Shown here piece after piece: positions 1 through 7,979 of a DNA stretch of 9,423 nt; position 1 is the first letter of the stretch; each line of letters opens with the position of its first letter. This DNA comes from CAZAKZ01 sp964485695. GTDB taxonomy: Bacteria; Planctomycetota; JAFGQW01. Under the pieces are notes generated by a model. It was not told where the DNA came from. It saw nothing but the letters and a program-made list of their open reading frames with translations, and searched no databases. Made by a program: the position numbers and the translations under genes. The stretch lies in NCBI GenBank assembly GCA_964485695.1, contig CAZAKZ010000185.1:1-9423 (forward strand). Reading direction: 5' to 3'.

Positions 1-3000
1 ATTCCAACGAGATCTACGCGACAATCCACAACTTCGGCTCGACCGATCCCGCCAATGCCGATACAGACGAAGACGGACTGATGGACGGTTTCGAGGTCAG
101 ACCCTGGTTGCCCACAAATCTGTGGTCGAACCCGCGGCACTTCGATACCGACGGTGACGACGTCAGCGACGGCGACGAGTACCAGATCGGCTTCGATGAC
201 TACGTGTCATCGGGCACGAACTACACGATGCTGCTGGAAGATGACTTCGAAGACCCCACGGCTACCGCCACCAATTTCGTGCATACATCGTTTGTGCGCG
301 ACCTCTGGCATCTGTCCACGGCGGAGCCCAGACCCAAGAGAACGGTTGCTCCGCCCGCCTGGGCCTGGTACGAGGACGATCACACGCCGGGTACCGCTTT
401 TCGATGCGCCGACGACTCTACGGGGACCAACCTGAATGCCACCTACGTTACCCAGGATGACTGGGTCTACTGTGAGTTGAGGACGCGCGTGCTGAACCCC
501 GCGACCAACGGGGCGGTCAACCTGTTCGTCTCCTGGCGAGAGTATCACGAAACCGAGAAATCCCACGATGTCTGCCTCGTGGAAGCGTCGCGTGATGGGA
601 TCAATTGGTTTATCGCGCGGGAGGCCGCGTCCGGCTTCTCCGAGGGTTGGCGGCGGCGTGAAGCGAATATCAGCGGTTTCTCGGATACAGATACTCTCTA
701 CGTGCGTTTCGTCTTCCGTACGCTCAACAGTGCCAACAACAACTATCGCGGTTGGTGGGTGGATGACGTCAGGGTATACGCCGGCGCGACCATCGCGCAC
801 GGCAGGGTACGCGACATCGACGGCGTCCCGATTTTCGGCGCCGTTGTCCAGGCCGTCGGGCGCGGCGGCGTGACCAACAAGCTGGACGGGCACAGCTACG
901 TGTTGCCCGGCAAGGTGTTCAGCGAAGTCGAAACGAAGGAAGACGGCAGTTACGCTATCCAGGGACTGCCCTTCGGGGACTACTACGTTCGGGCCAGGGC
1001 GCTGACGTACCGTTCCGAGTTCTGGGACGGGCCGCTCTATGACACGAACCGGCCGTTGCACACGTGCTTTGGCTTGGGGTGGAATGTCGGTGTGCCCGAG
1101 CGCCACCTGGTCAGGACAAATGGGATCCTCTCTCTGCCCGAGGGCCAGTCGATCAAGGGCTGCAACTTTGAGCTTGAGAAGGGCGCGTCCCGCGGGTCCA
1201 TCGGTGTGGCCGTGGCGGGGCAGGCGCGCAATATCTACCTTGACCAGGTTGAAGACCAGGCCGTCATCTGGAATGGCGAGACCAACCAAGCGACGGCGGC
1301 GTTCATTCCATACATGACCACGAATGCGATGCCGACGCAGACCAACCCGGACTGGGAGACGAACGCCGTGGCGCCCACCCTGTTCGGCGGGATTGCCCAG
1401 GGCCTGCACACCCTGTACCTGCATCCGGATTGGCCGGGGATAGGGCGGATTCCGCGCATTACCGTGCCGGTTCGTGACGGCGAAGTCACCTGGGTGGAGG
1501 TACAGACCAACTGCGCCCCCGGAAGGATCTACATCACCTCGGTAGGCGGGCCGTACAGCATCTACATCGATAGCCGCGACATCGGGGAGCAGACGAGAGT
1601 TGGCGCTGCGTACACCGTTGTCGACGTGCAGGCCGGTTGGCACGAAGTAGAGCTTCGTTCCCCGACAATGAAGATCGGCACCAAGCAGGTGCAAGTGCCG
1701 TGGGGAGGACGGGAGTTCGTCGACTTCGGTCTGGAGGACCTTCTGGGCGAGAAGGCGAGCGTGCAGATCAGTGCGTCCGATATCAACGGCGGTGCCATCA
1801 CGGGCGCTGTTGTGTATCTGAACTCGCGCCGCGTGACGCCGGATCAAGCGGTCAAGGGACAGGTTGTAACGCCCGTTACCGTGACCAATCTCAACGTGGG
1901 GACGTACTGGGTCACCGTGAGCAAGCCGGGCTACCGCGTTTCGCATCGCCGTGCGATGAACGTGATTCCGGGAACGACCAACAACATCACCATCCAGTTG
2001 TTCCAGGCGGACAACGAGTACGACGGTGTGGGTGATGCAACCGAAATCGCGGGCTACACCAACGTCTTCCTCTATAGCCGCAGCATCGACCCGGACCAGG
2101 ACGGACTGTCGAACCTGGTCGAGTACGACCTGATCAGGCTCTACCGGCTCGGTATCAACGTGTTCGATGCCGATTCGGACGACGACCGGGTCTCGGACGG
2201 CGACGAGCTCGCGTTCGACGGGCAGCCGGGCCTGTTGGCCGGCAGCGAGCTGCAGCTCATCGCCGATCTGGGTGATACTGCCGTCAACACCTACTTCCGG
2301 GGACGCTTCCTGGAAGGTGTCAACAACTTCAACACGAATGGCATCGCGGCCAGCAACATGTGGGTTTCCGCGGATGGCGACATGTTCCTCGTTACGGGAA
2401 TGACTTGGTCGGCGGACATCTTCGGAACACCCGTCATGGACTTCCGCTGCCGTGAGAACGGACCGGATGATGAAGTCCTGAATATCGGTCACAACGTCAC
2501 GATGCCGGTCTATGCGGATACGTACCCCGATCGCGTCGATTCGGACGACGACGGCATGTGGGACGGGTTCGAACACAAGTACCTGAACAAGTACGGGTAC
2601 GACTACATCCTGCTCAGCCCGATCGAGGCCGGACATACGGAAGACGATCCGGATACTGACGACCTGGTCAACCTTCGCGAGTTCCTGGGGGCCGACAAGG
2701 TTGCGAATACCAATGACTGGGTGGACCCCGGCAACCCGAACACGGACGGTCGTCACCCGCCGGACACAGGTCCGCACACTCCCGACCTGATGCCCGACGG
2801 CTGGGAGATTGCGCACCACTTCGATCCGCTGGATCACACCGACGCCATGTTGGATGCCGACATGGACTACCTGGTCAACGTGGACGAGTGGAAGCACGGC
2901 TGCGATCCGCACAACCCCGACACCGAGGCCGATGGTCTGATGGACGGTCTCGAAGTCAACAAGTACGGGACTCTGCCCCTGGTCATCGACACCGATCTGG

Positions 3001-6000
3001 ACAGCCTCGGAGACGGCCAGGAGGTCGTCGATACCGATCTCGATTCGGGCAACGGCCTGGATGGCGGTTTCTTCCCCAACTGGGAAGTGGACAGCCGTGG
3101 TTACCCGCCCGATATGGATGACGACGGTTTTGCGGACGGGCCGACTGACTGGGATACCGATGGGGACGGCATGCCTGACGGGTTCGAGTGTATGGATGCG
3201 TTCGGGAACCTCCGCCCCGTTCCCCTGGATCCGCAACGCGACGATGCCGATGAAGACCCCGACGGTGACGGTCTCTCGAACCTGGACGAGTACATGGTGC
3301 TCGACGAGCGGGTCGGCGATCCGCCCAATGAATACGCGGGAAGCCCCGTATTCGGCGAACAGTTCAGCAACGTCGTTGTCGAAATCGAATCGGCCGACCC
3401 CTACATCATGCAGATCCACAGTATGACCGCGGATCCGATTGAGGAGTGGCGCGTGGAACGGCGCTATCCGGGCTATACCGGCGATTCATACTACCGCTAT
3501 CACGCCGAGAGACTGGCCGAAGGCACGCCGTGGGCATTCGGCCCGCTGAGCTACTACGTGCAGATCGGGCGTCCCGGCCTGTACCGTTTCGAGCTCCGTC
3601 ATCGGCACGTCGATCCCGTGAACCCGAATGTCGAGAACACGTGTTTCGTGATTCACACCTTCGACGAGGTGGTCGATGCGCGCCCGACCGAGTCGTTGAA
3701 CTCTATCGACGACTGGACCTACGACACGTCTCAGCCCGGCGCCCCCACAGGCGACAATACCTACCAGTTGGAGGAGGGGGTACATCTGTTCGAAATCATT
3801 GAGGATGCGACAAACAACTGCCTTGACCGCTTCCATCTCTATCACGTCGATCTCCCGCCCCATGCGATTCCGGATGCAGGCACACCGCAGTCCCTGGTCG
3901 TGAGCAACGTCGCGGGGCCGGCGATCTGGGACTACTACCTGGATCCGCGCAATGCCGACTCGGACGGGGACGGCTTCCCGGACGGGTTCGAAACCTGGAA
4001 GGGGCTGCACCCCCGTGACCCGATTCCAACGCGTGATCCCAACGTCATGGTGATCCGCTATGGTCTATACTACCACGGTGGTGACCCCGATGGGGACGGA
4101 GTCAACAACTGGCGTGAATACAGCACGCGGTTTCTGCTCGATCACGACGCACACCTCGCCGATCCGGTGGGCTATTCCAATGCGATCGAAGGTAGTATGC
4201 ACCCCTGGCTGTTCGACAGCGACGGGGAAGGCCTGGGAGACGGTGACGAACTCAATCTCATGCGGACGCATCCGCTGGTGCAGGATACGGACGGCGACCG
4301 CTTGCCGGATGGGAACAGGCTCGAGGAACGCACGGGTGAGGTCCGTACGGACCCGGGGCTGGCCGTCAGCAACGACGTTGAAATGGCCATGAACGACATG
4401 TGGGTGCTCGTATGGACCATCTTGCCGCCGGAACCGTGGCCGCACTGGGAACAGATTACCTATGGACCGGGTTCTCAGCCTCCGTCCCCGCGCTATGGCG
4501 CCGCCGGAACCTACGTCGGCTACTCGGTCACTGACGAGGATCTCCCCGGCGTCAATCGCGATGACGGTATGTATGTGGGCACGCCTACGCATTGGAGTCG
4601 CCCCATGATTGACGAGTCGCAGGTGTTTGGTGAGGCCGCACAGGGGCGCGTTCCGCCCGGCCAGGTGTTGCTCAACAACAGCACGTTCGTCGTTTTCGGC
4701 GGGCGCAGAGGAATAGACCAGAAGTACAACGAAGTCTGGGAGTACGACTTCGTCAACGAGTTCTGGACGAACGTACCGTTGCCCGTGGCGGCAGGCCCCG
4801 GCAACGCTTGGTCGTATTCCCCGGCCGTCGATGCGGGCGTGGTTGACTGCGCGGCGGCAACCAGAATATACGTCAATGACAACCTCAAGCGGCCGGAGAT
4901 ATATAACTTCGATCGGCCGCGTCCGGGATCGCCTCCCGGATACAAGCACTACGATGGGTTCGGGAACGGCGTCCCCGACCAGATACAGTGGGGACCGGGC
5001 GGCACGACCACGCGGTCGAACTGGGACCGCACGCTGGTCTTCGGGGGCTGGGATGACGGTTTTTCCGACTATGGCTATGTGGGCGGCGGACTCTACGTGA
5101 CTCGCTACTACAAGTCCACCGACAACACGAACATCGTTATCACGCACGGTTGGCCAATGGGCTTGGGCGTAGAAATGGTGCCCGAGCAGGAAGACTTCAG
5201 GTATGACTCGAGTTACTGGGAGTTTCAGAGCGAGAGTGTCTCGACGAATCAGATCAAGGCACGGGCCCTTGCTACCACGATGGACATCGGCATCGAAGGT
5301 ACGAACCGCATCTTCTCCAGCATCGTGCTGCAGAACGTTCTCAACAACAGCTTGAGTTGGCCCGACGGATCGACGATGAGGGCCGTTCTGCACACGACGA
5401 TCAACAACCCTGGGGCTGCATTCGATGTCGAGTTCGGAGGCGAAATCAGGGGCGGGGAGCGATTCAGGTTGTTGGGCGCGAAGGGTGTGCGCCCTACCGA
5501 ACGTGATGGGAACTTGATTGGAAGACGTGATCTCACGATTCCAACGGGTGCGACAGTCGATCTTGACGTGACTGACATCGTGACTGCCGTCCTGACAGGG
5601 AACTACGGGTGGCAGGCAGAAGGGACGTGGCAGTACCAGGATTTGGGTTTCCTGTTTGTCGGAAAGTCAAATTCCCTCGGCCGGGCAACCGTGGGGTGTG
5701 ACGTGGAAGATGTCTGGCTTGAGATCACAATCGACAGGCCGCACTACCTGGCCCCATACCCGATGATCGCATCGCCGGACTTCCCCTATCCCGCTGGCCC
5801 CCCCGCGGATATGGGCATCGTCCACGAGCAGAATCCGATGACCCTGCGGATGGGCAATTGGACCTGGGAAATGCTAGGCTCCCTTGTGAACCATCCCGGC
5901 TCGCGCAAATCCTGCACCATTGCGTGGAACGAAACAACCCACCGCTGGTATGTGTTCGGCGGCGCGAACAGCGCCGGTGCTCTTGGCGATGTCTGGGAGG

Positions 6001-7862
6001 CGGACGACGTGTTTGCCTCTTGGAGTGAAATCGCGACCGGTTCGCCGGAAGCTCCCACTCCCCGCTGGGGACATGCCATGGTACCGTGGCTGAACGGTGT
6101 GGTCGTCTTCGGCGGGTTCGACGACGAAAACACGCCGCTCAATGAGGTTTGGTATCTGAACGGGCCGGGCGGGACGTGGACCGAGATCAAGTTCGGGGAC
6201 GGCGAAGTACCGCCTCCGCGCGGCGGGGCCTGCCTGGGGCTGGTAACGGGTCCGCGCGGTACCATGATCTTCATGTACGGCGGCACGGACGGCAACGAGT
6301 ACTTCAGCGATACGTGGAACCTGGATATCGGGGCGACCCCGGGCGTCAATGCCAAATGGACGCTCATCTTCCCGGACGACGAGGGGGGTGCGATGTCGTT
6401 GTCGCCAAGTCCCTCGGCGCGTGCATTCGCCGCCCACAACAACAACAACGGCGGTGTCATGCTTGTGTTCGGCGGCCGTACCGGCGGGTTGCCCACGGGC
6501 GAGGATACGGACGGCGATCTCGTCGCCGATAGCGTCGAGCTGGAGATCGGCGGCTCGCCTTCTGGGCGCGATCCGCGTGCCAATGCGCTGCTGCCCCAGT
6601 CTGCACTCCACAACCTCTCTCCGGGGGGCGAGGAAGTGCCCTACGCCTTCCAGCGTATTGGTGGCGTTCGCGCGGCCGGTGGTGTGCGTCCGGCTGTCGC
6701 CGACTTCGAGTCGTTGGAGATGATCGACCTCGACGACGCCGCCTTGGCCACCCTCAACCGTACGCACGCTTTAATATACGACCTTCCCGTCGAGACAGGG
6801 GCATTGGGGTACAATGCGGCAGATGCCAGTGTCACGACCCTGTGGTGGAGCCAATACGGCGGAGCGGACGGCAACAAGTACGATGAACGCAACGTCTGGG
6901 AAATCGGCATCCCACATCCGGAAGGCATTTCCGAACCGAACCTGGTGCCGCCCAAGGCCTACAATGGCCGTTGGTGCTATGGTACGGACCTGAACGGCAG
7001 CTACCCGGACAACGCCACGATGGAGCTGTACACTCCCCTCATGGACCTGACGCTACCTGACTTCCTCAACAGCACGGACTGGACCAACACGAACAACTTC
7101 TACCTCGTCTTCCACGAGTGGTTGGACCTGGCGGAGGGCGATTCGGTCAGAATCGAGGCCATCCGTCCGCGGAGCTCGGCGCAACGGTTGCGGCGTTACA
7201 GCAGCCTGCCGATCGTTCCCGTCATGGGCAGTCGCTTCGCGGCGGCGAATACGGATGGGAAGTGGCGTCGCGTCATTCTGCCGCTGGACACGCTGGCCAA
7301 TGAGCCGGAAGTCTATGTCCGGTTCATCCTGCAGAGCGACGAAAGTGACAGGGCCGGCGGGTGGTACCTCGACGACGTGGCCGTGCTTCAGGCCGGCGAA
7401 ATCACCGGTTTCACGGCGAATCCCACCACCAAGTTCATGGAGCTCTACGGCATCAATGGGACGAACGCGTTGAACAGGGTGACGGTTGGCGTGGGCACCC
7501 GCGGGTACGGATTCGAGCTTCTTGCCGCGGGCACGTACCGCGTCAGGAACCCGGACACGGGAGCCTCCATGGTCGTCAACATCGGGCAGAATCTGTGGAC
7601 GCGGGTGACACCGGGGCTCACGGTTGCTCCGCTCGTGCTGGACCTGCATATCGGCGGTCCGAGCATGGTGCTCTCCTGGCCCGCCGTGGTCGGCGGCCGC
7701 TATATCATACAGGCCATCAGTCCCGCGGATCTCGGCGCAGGCGGCGCCTGGACCACCCTGACGACCGTCACGGCGACTTCCGAGACCGCCGAGTTTATCG
7801 ATAATATCGCCGCGGCGACCGGGGCAAAACTGTATCGCGTGCTCTTCATAGGTACGAATTGA
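1..7862 (+). CDS. Giant secreted mosaic protein (TSP3 / MAM-like / PEGA / Kelch), 5' partial
   Basis: The frame is open from base 3 (first complete codon) to the TGA at 7860-7862. The first ATG, at 81, lies inside a calcium motif (NADTDEDGLMDGFE), so the true start and any signal peptide are upstream. Numbering from that ATG as residue 1, the order is: two TSP3 motifs; MAM/immune-inhibitor-A-like domain (51-236, ending GWWVDDVRVY); carboxypeptidase-regulatory-like domain (236-317); unassigned beta region (320-478); PEGA-like domain (479-552, PYSIYIDSRDIG); a second PEGA-like or regulatory-like domain (558-643); TSP3 array A (644-1083) with an unassigned island at about 715-815; CBM6-like beta-sandwich (1095-1260); TSP3 array B (1287-1427); Kelch propeller (1453-2138) split by a DNRLRE-like domain (1709-1886); one TSP3 motif (2141-2160); a second MAM-like domain (2228-2441, GGWYLDDVAV); and a C-terminal module (2442-2593) with LSWPA at 2531 and a YRVLFIGTN end. 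These families suggest an extracellular calcium-stabilised adhesion or glycan-binding scaffold. No catalytic motif, LPXTG or transmembrane tail is visible. The role is inferred; the reading frame is near certain. Confidence 0.95.
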   Translation, partial: SNEIYATIHNFGSTDPANADTDEDGLMDGFEVRPWLPTNLWSNPRHFDTDGDDVSDGDEYQIGFDDYVSSGTNYTMLLEDDFEDPTATATNFVHTSFVRDLWHLSTAEPRPKRTVAPPAWAWYEDDHTPGTAFRCADDSTGTNLNATYVTQDDWVYCELRTRVLNPATNGAVNLFVSWREYHETEKSHDVCLVEASRDGINWFIAREAASGFSEGWRRREANISGFSDTDTLYVRFVFRTLNSANNNYRGWWVDDVRVYAGATIAHGRVRDIDGVPIFGAVVQAVGRGGVTNKLDGHSYVLPGKVFSEVETKEDGSYAIQGLPFGDYYVRARALTYRSEFWDGPLYDTNRPLHTCFGLGWNVGVPERHLVRTNGILSLPEGQSIKGCNFELEKGASRGSIGVAVAGQARNIYLDQVEDQAVIWNGETNQATAAFIPYMTTNAMPTQTNPDWETNAVAPTLFGGIAQGLHTLYLHPDWPGIGRIPRITVPVRDGEVTWVEVQTNCAPGRIYITSVGGPYSIYIDSRDIGEQTRVGAAYTVVDVQAGWHEVELRSPTMKIGTKQVQVPWGGREFVDFGLEDLLGEKASVQISASDINGGAITGAVVYLNSRRVTPDQAVKGQVVTPVTVTNLNVGTYWVTVSKPGYRVSHRRAMNVIPGTTNNITIQLFQADNEYDGVGDATEIAGYTNVFLYSRSIDPDQDGLSNLVEYDLIRLYRLGINVFDADSDDDRVSDGDELAFDGQPGLLAGSELQLIADLGDTAVNTYFRGRFLEGVNNFNTNGIAASNMWVSADGDMFLVTGMTWSADIFGTPVMDFRCRENGPDDEVLNIGHNVTMPVYADTYPDRVDSDDDGMWDGFEHKYLNKYGYDYILLSPIEAGHTEDDPDTDDLVNLREFLGADKVANTNDWVDPGNPNTDGRHPPDTGPHTPDLMPDGWEIAHHFDPLDHTDAMLDADMDYLVNVDEWKHGCDPHNPDTEADGLMDGLEVNKYGTLPLVIDTDLDSLGDGQEVVDTDLDSGNGLDGGFFPNWEVDSRGYPPDMDDDGFADGPTDWDTDGDGMPDGFECMDAFGNLRPVPLDPQRDDADEDPDGDGLSNLDEYMVLDERVGDPPNEYAGSPVFGEQFSNVVVEIESADPYIMQIHSMTADPIEEWRVERRYPGYTGDSYYRYHAERLAEGTPWAFGPLSYYVQIGRPGLYRFELRHRHVDPVNPNVENTCFVIHTFDEVVDARPTESLNSIDDWTYDTSQPGAPTGDNTYQLEEGVHLFEIIEDATNNCLDRFHLYHVDLPPHAIPDAGTPQSLVVSNVAGPAIWDYYLDPRNADSDGDGFPDGFETWKGLHPRDPIPTRDPNVMVIRYGLYYHGGDPDGDGVNNWREYSTRFLLDHDAHLADPVGYSNAIEGSMHPWLFDSDGEGLGDGDELNLMRTHPLVQDTDGDRLPDGNRLEERTGEVRTDPGLAVSNDVEMAMNDMWVLVWTILPPEPWPHWEQITYGPGSQPPSPRYGAAGTYVGYSVTDEDLPGVNRDDGMYVGTPTHWSRPMIDESQVFGEAAQGRVPPGQVLLNNSTFVVFGGRRGIDQKYNEVWEYDFVNEFWTNVPLPVAAGPGNAWSYSPAVDAGVVDCAAATRIYVNDNLKRPEIYNFDRPRPGSPPGYKHYDGFGNGVPDQIQWGPGGTTTRSNWDRTLVFGGWDDGFSDYGYVGGGLYVTRYYKSTDNTNIVITHGWPMGLGVEMVPEQEDFRYDSSYWEFQSESVSTNQIKARALATTMDIGIEGTNRIFSSIVLQNVLNNSLSWPDGSTMRAVLHTTINNPGAAFDVEFGGEIRGGERFRLLGAKGVRPTERDGNLIGRRDLTIPTGATVDLDVTDIVTAVLTGNYGWQAEGTWQYQDLGFLFVGKSNSLGRATVGCDVEDVWLEITIDRPHYLAPYPMIASPDFPYPAGPPADMGIVHEQNPMTLRMGNWTWEMLGSLVNHPGSRKSCTIAWNETTHRWYVFGGANSAGALGDVWEADDVFASWSEIATGSPEAPTPRWGHAMVPWLNGVVVFGGFDDENTPLNEVWYLNGPGGTWTEIKFGDGEVPPPRGGACLGLVTGPRGTMIFMYGGTDGNEYFSDTWNLDIGATPGVNAKWTLIFPDDEGGAMSLSPSPSARAFAAHNNNNGGVMLVFGGRTGGLPTGEDTDGDLVADSVELEIGGSPSGRDPRANALLPQSALHNLSPGGEEVPYAFQRIGGVRAAGGVRPAVADFESLEMIDLDDAALATLNRTHALIYDLPVETGALGYNAADASVTTLWWSQYGGADGNKYDERNVWEIGIPHPEGISEPNLVPPKAYNGRWCYGTDLNGSYPDNATMELYTPLMDLTLPDFLNSTDWTNTNNFYLVFHEWLDLAEGDSVRIEAIRPRSSAQRLRRYSSLPIVPVMGSRFAAANTDGKWRRVILPLDTLANEPEVYVRFILQSDESDRAGGWYLDDVAVLQAGEITGFTANPTTKFMELYGINGTNALNRVTVGVGTRGYGFELLAAGTYRVRNPDTGASMVVNIGQNLWTRVTPGLTVAPLVLDLHIGGPSMVLSWPAVVGGRYIIQAISPADLGAGGAWTTLTTVTATSETAEFIDNIAAATGAKLYRVLFIGTN
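2010..3327 (+). repeat. TSP3-like calcium-binding repeat array A (protein level)
   Basis: Within the giant protein, about a dozen aspartate-ladder motifs occur in succession. One form is DxDxDGxxDGxE, for example DADSDDDRVSDGDE near 2166, VDSDDDGMWDGFE near 2535 and WDTDGDGMPDGFE near 3150. The other form has Asn-Leu in the second half, for example DPDQDGLSNLVEY near 2088 and DPDGDGLSNLDEY near 3258. Such motifs in TSP3 domains bind calcium through the Asp side chains and form a stiff rod. The array is interrupted at about 2220-2520 by a stretch of some 100 residues lacking the motif. Two further motifs lie at 54-185, before the first MAM-like domain. Confidence 0.85.
3363..3858 (+). other. 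CBM6-like beta-sandwich domain inside the giant protein
   Basis: Residues about 1095-1260 form an aspartate-motif-free block between two TSP3 arrays. It opens with a VVVEIESADPY strand, has a central LSYYVQIGRPGLYRFELRHRH segment, and ends with GVHLFEIIEDATNNCLDRFHLYHVD. This order (acidic first strand, 'Y-V-x-v-x-x-G-x-Y-x-f-x-x-R' core, and terminal 'G-x-H-x-f ... D-x-f-x-L') is that of CBM6/CBM35-type carbohydrate-binding modules. The fold call is an inference from pattern; ligand binding is not demonstrated and the aromatic binding residues cannot be placed with confidence. Confidence 0.45.
3939..4360 (+). repeat. TSP3-like calcium-binding repeat array B (protein level)
   Basis: Four aspartate-ladder motifs lie between the CBM6-like domain and the Kelch region: NADSDGDGFPDGFE, GDPDGDGVNNWREY, FDSDGEGLGDGDE and QDTDGDRLPDG. 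Spacing is wider than in eukaryotic thrombospondin, with 20-40 residue linkers containing Tyr, Pro and His. A single further motif (EDTDGDLVADSVE) at about 6501-6540 follows the last Kelch strand directly. The likely role is a calcium-stabilised spacer. Confidence 0.8.
4437..6492 (+). repeat. Kelch-type beta-propeller repeats, split by an inserted domain
   Basis: Six strands end in the Kelch signature FGG or YGG: FVVFGG (4686-4703), TLVFGG (5031-5048), YVFGG (5949-5963), VVVFGG (6099-6116), MIFMYGG (6264-6284) and VMLVFGG (6456-6476). Several are preceded by a proline-arginine turn (PPSPRYG, PTPRWGH, PPPRGG) and followed by an acidic-Trp strand (NEVWEYD, GDVWEAD, NEVWYLN, SDTWNLD). This is the pattern of Kelch/galactose-oxidase-like propellers. 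Strands 2 and 3 are about 900 bases apart because another domain is inserted. Extracellular Kelch domains usually bind protein or glycan; the ligand here is unknown. Confidence 0.85.
5205..5745 (+). other. DNRLRE-like beta-sandwich domain inserted in the Kelch region
   Basis: Residues about 1709-1886 contain no FGG strand. They read as a beta-sandwich with ARALATTMDIGIEG near the start, a central TIPTGATVDLDVTDIVTAVL segment, then a QDLGFLFVG strand and a VWLEITI end. The 'sequence-DVTD-x-V-x-x-x-L ... gf-L' order resembles DNRLRE domains, which are found in secreted carbohydrate-associated bacterial proteins. The family call is tentative. The boundaries are set by the flanking Kelch strands on either side. 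Confidence 0.4.
7404..7859 (+). other. C-terminal module of the giant protein (possible sorting or Ig-like domain)
   Basis: After the second MAM-like domain, the last ~150 residues form two beta-rich parts. The final ~63 residues start with LSWPAVVGGRYIIQ, continue with AWTTLTTVTATSETAEFIDN and end with KLYRVLFIGTN. Extracellular proteins of Verrucomicrobiota and relatives often end in a similar 'SWP...Y.vq...W..l......f.D...RFYRV' unit; this is from memory and was not searched. It lacks an LPXTG motif, a PEP-CTERM signature and a hydrophobic tail, so how the protein is exported or retained is not evident. Confidence 0.5.
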
Positions 7863-7913
7863 CAACAGCGCGGGAAAACCCTATCCTGCGCGGTTAATTG
7901 GGGAGAAGATGTC

Positions 7914-7945
7914 TCCGCTTCGCGCTCTTGCGAGCGCGGGGCGGA
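7914..7945 (+). terminator. Strong intergenic hairpin, possible transcription terminator
   Basis: TCCGCTTCGCGCTC (7914-7927) pairs with GAGCGCGGGGCGGA (7932-7945) around a TTGC loop (7928-7931). That gives 14 consecutive pairs, 12 Watson-Crick and 2 G-U. It lies 51 bases after the giant gene's stop and 80 bases before the lipoprotein start. No T-run follows (TGCATTTGCA comes next), so it is not a canonical intrinsic terminator. It may end the giant transcript with factor help, protect its 3' end, or act as a leader hairpin for the next gene. Confidence 0.5.
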
Positions 7946-7979
7946 TGCATTTGCACTTGAAAGCGTCCCGTTTGCGGAT

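Noticed and set aside
81..83. ATG at 81 as the start of the giant gene
   Set aside because: The frame is open back to base 3, and the ATG falls within an intact aspartate-ladder calcium motif (NADTDEDGLMDGFE), so it is internal.
207..3419. A 1070-residue open frame on the minus strand, opposite the giant gene
   Set aside because: Its product is Val/Ile/Arg/His-rich and repetitive because it is the antisense of Asp-rich codons (GAC/GAT read as GTC/ATC). The sense frame has coherent domains and the antisense has none. Stops are missing only because the sense codons that would create them are rare here.
4065..5393. A 442-residue minus-strand open frame
   Set aside because: It overlaps the Kelch/TSP3 coding region entirely, has no recognisable domain and no ribosome binding logic; it is a composition shadow.
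6436..6453. Short AAC tandem (HNNNNGG in the protein) as a variable repeat
   Set aside because: Only four AAC units are present, in a Kelch loop; too short to suggest phase variation.
5786..6767. Two overlapping minus-strand open frames of 275 and 297 residues
   Set aside because: Both lie opposite clear Kelch strands in different frames of the same DNA, with low-complexity Pro/Arg/Ser-rich products.
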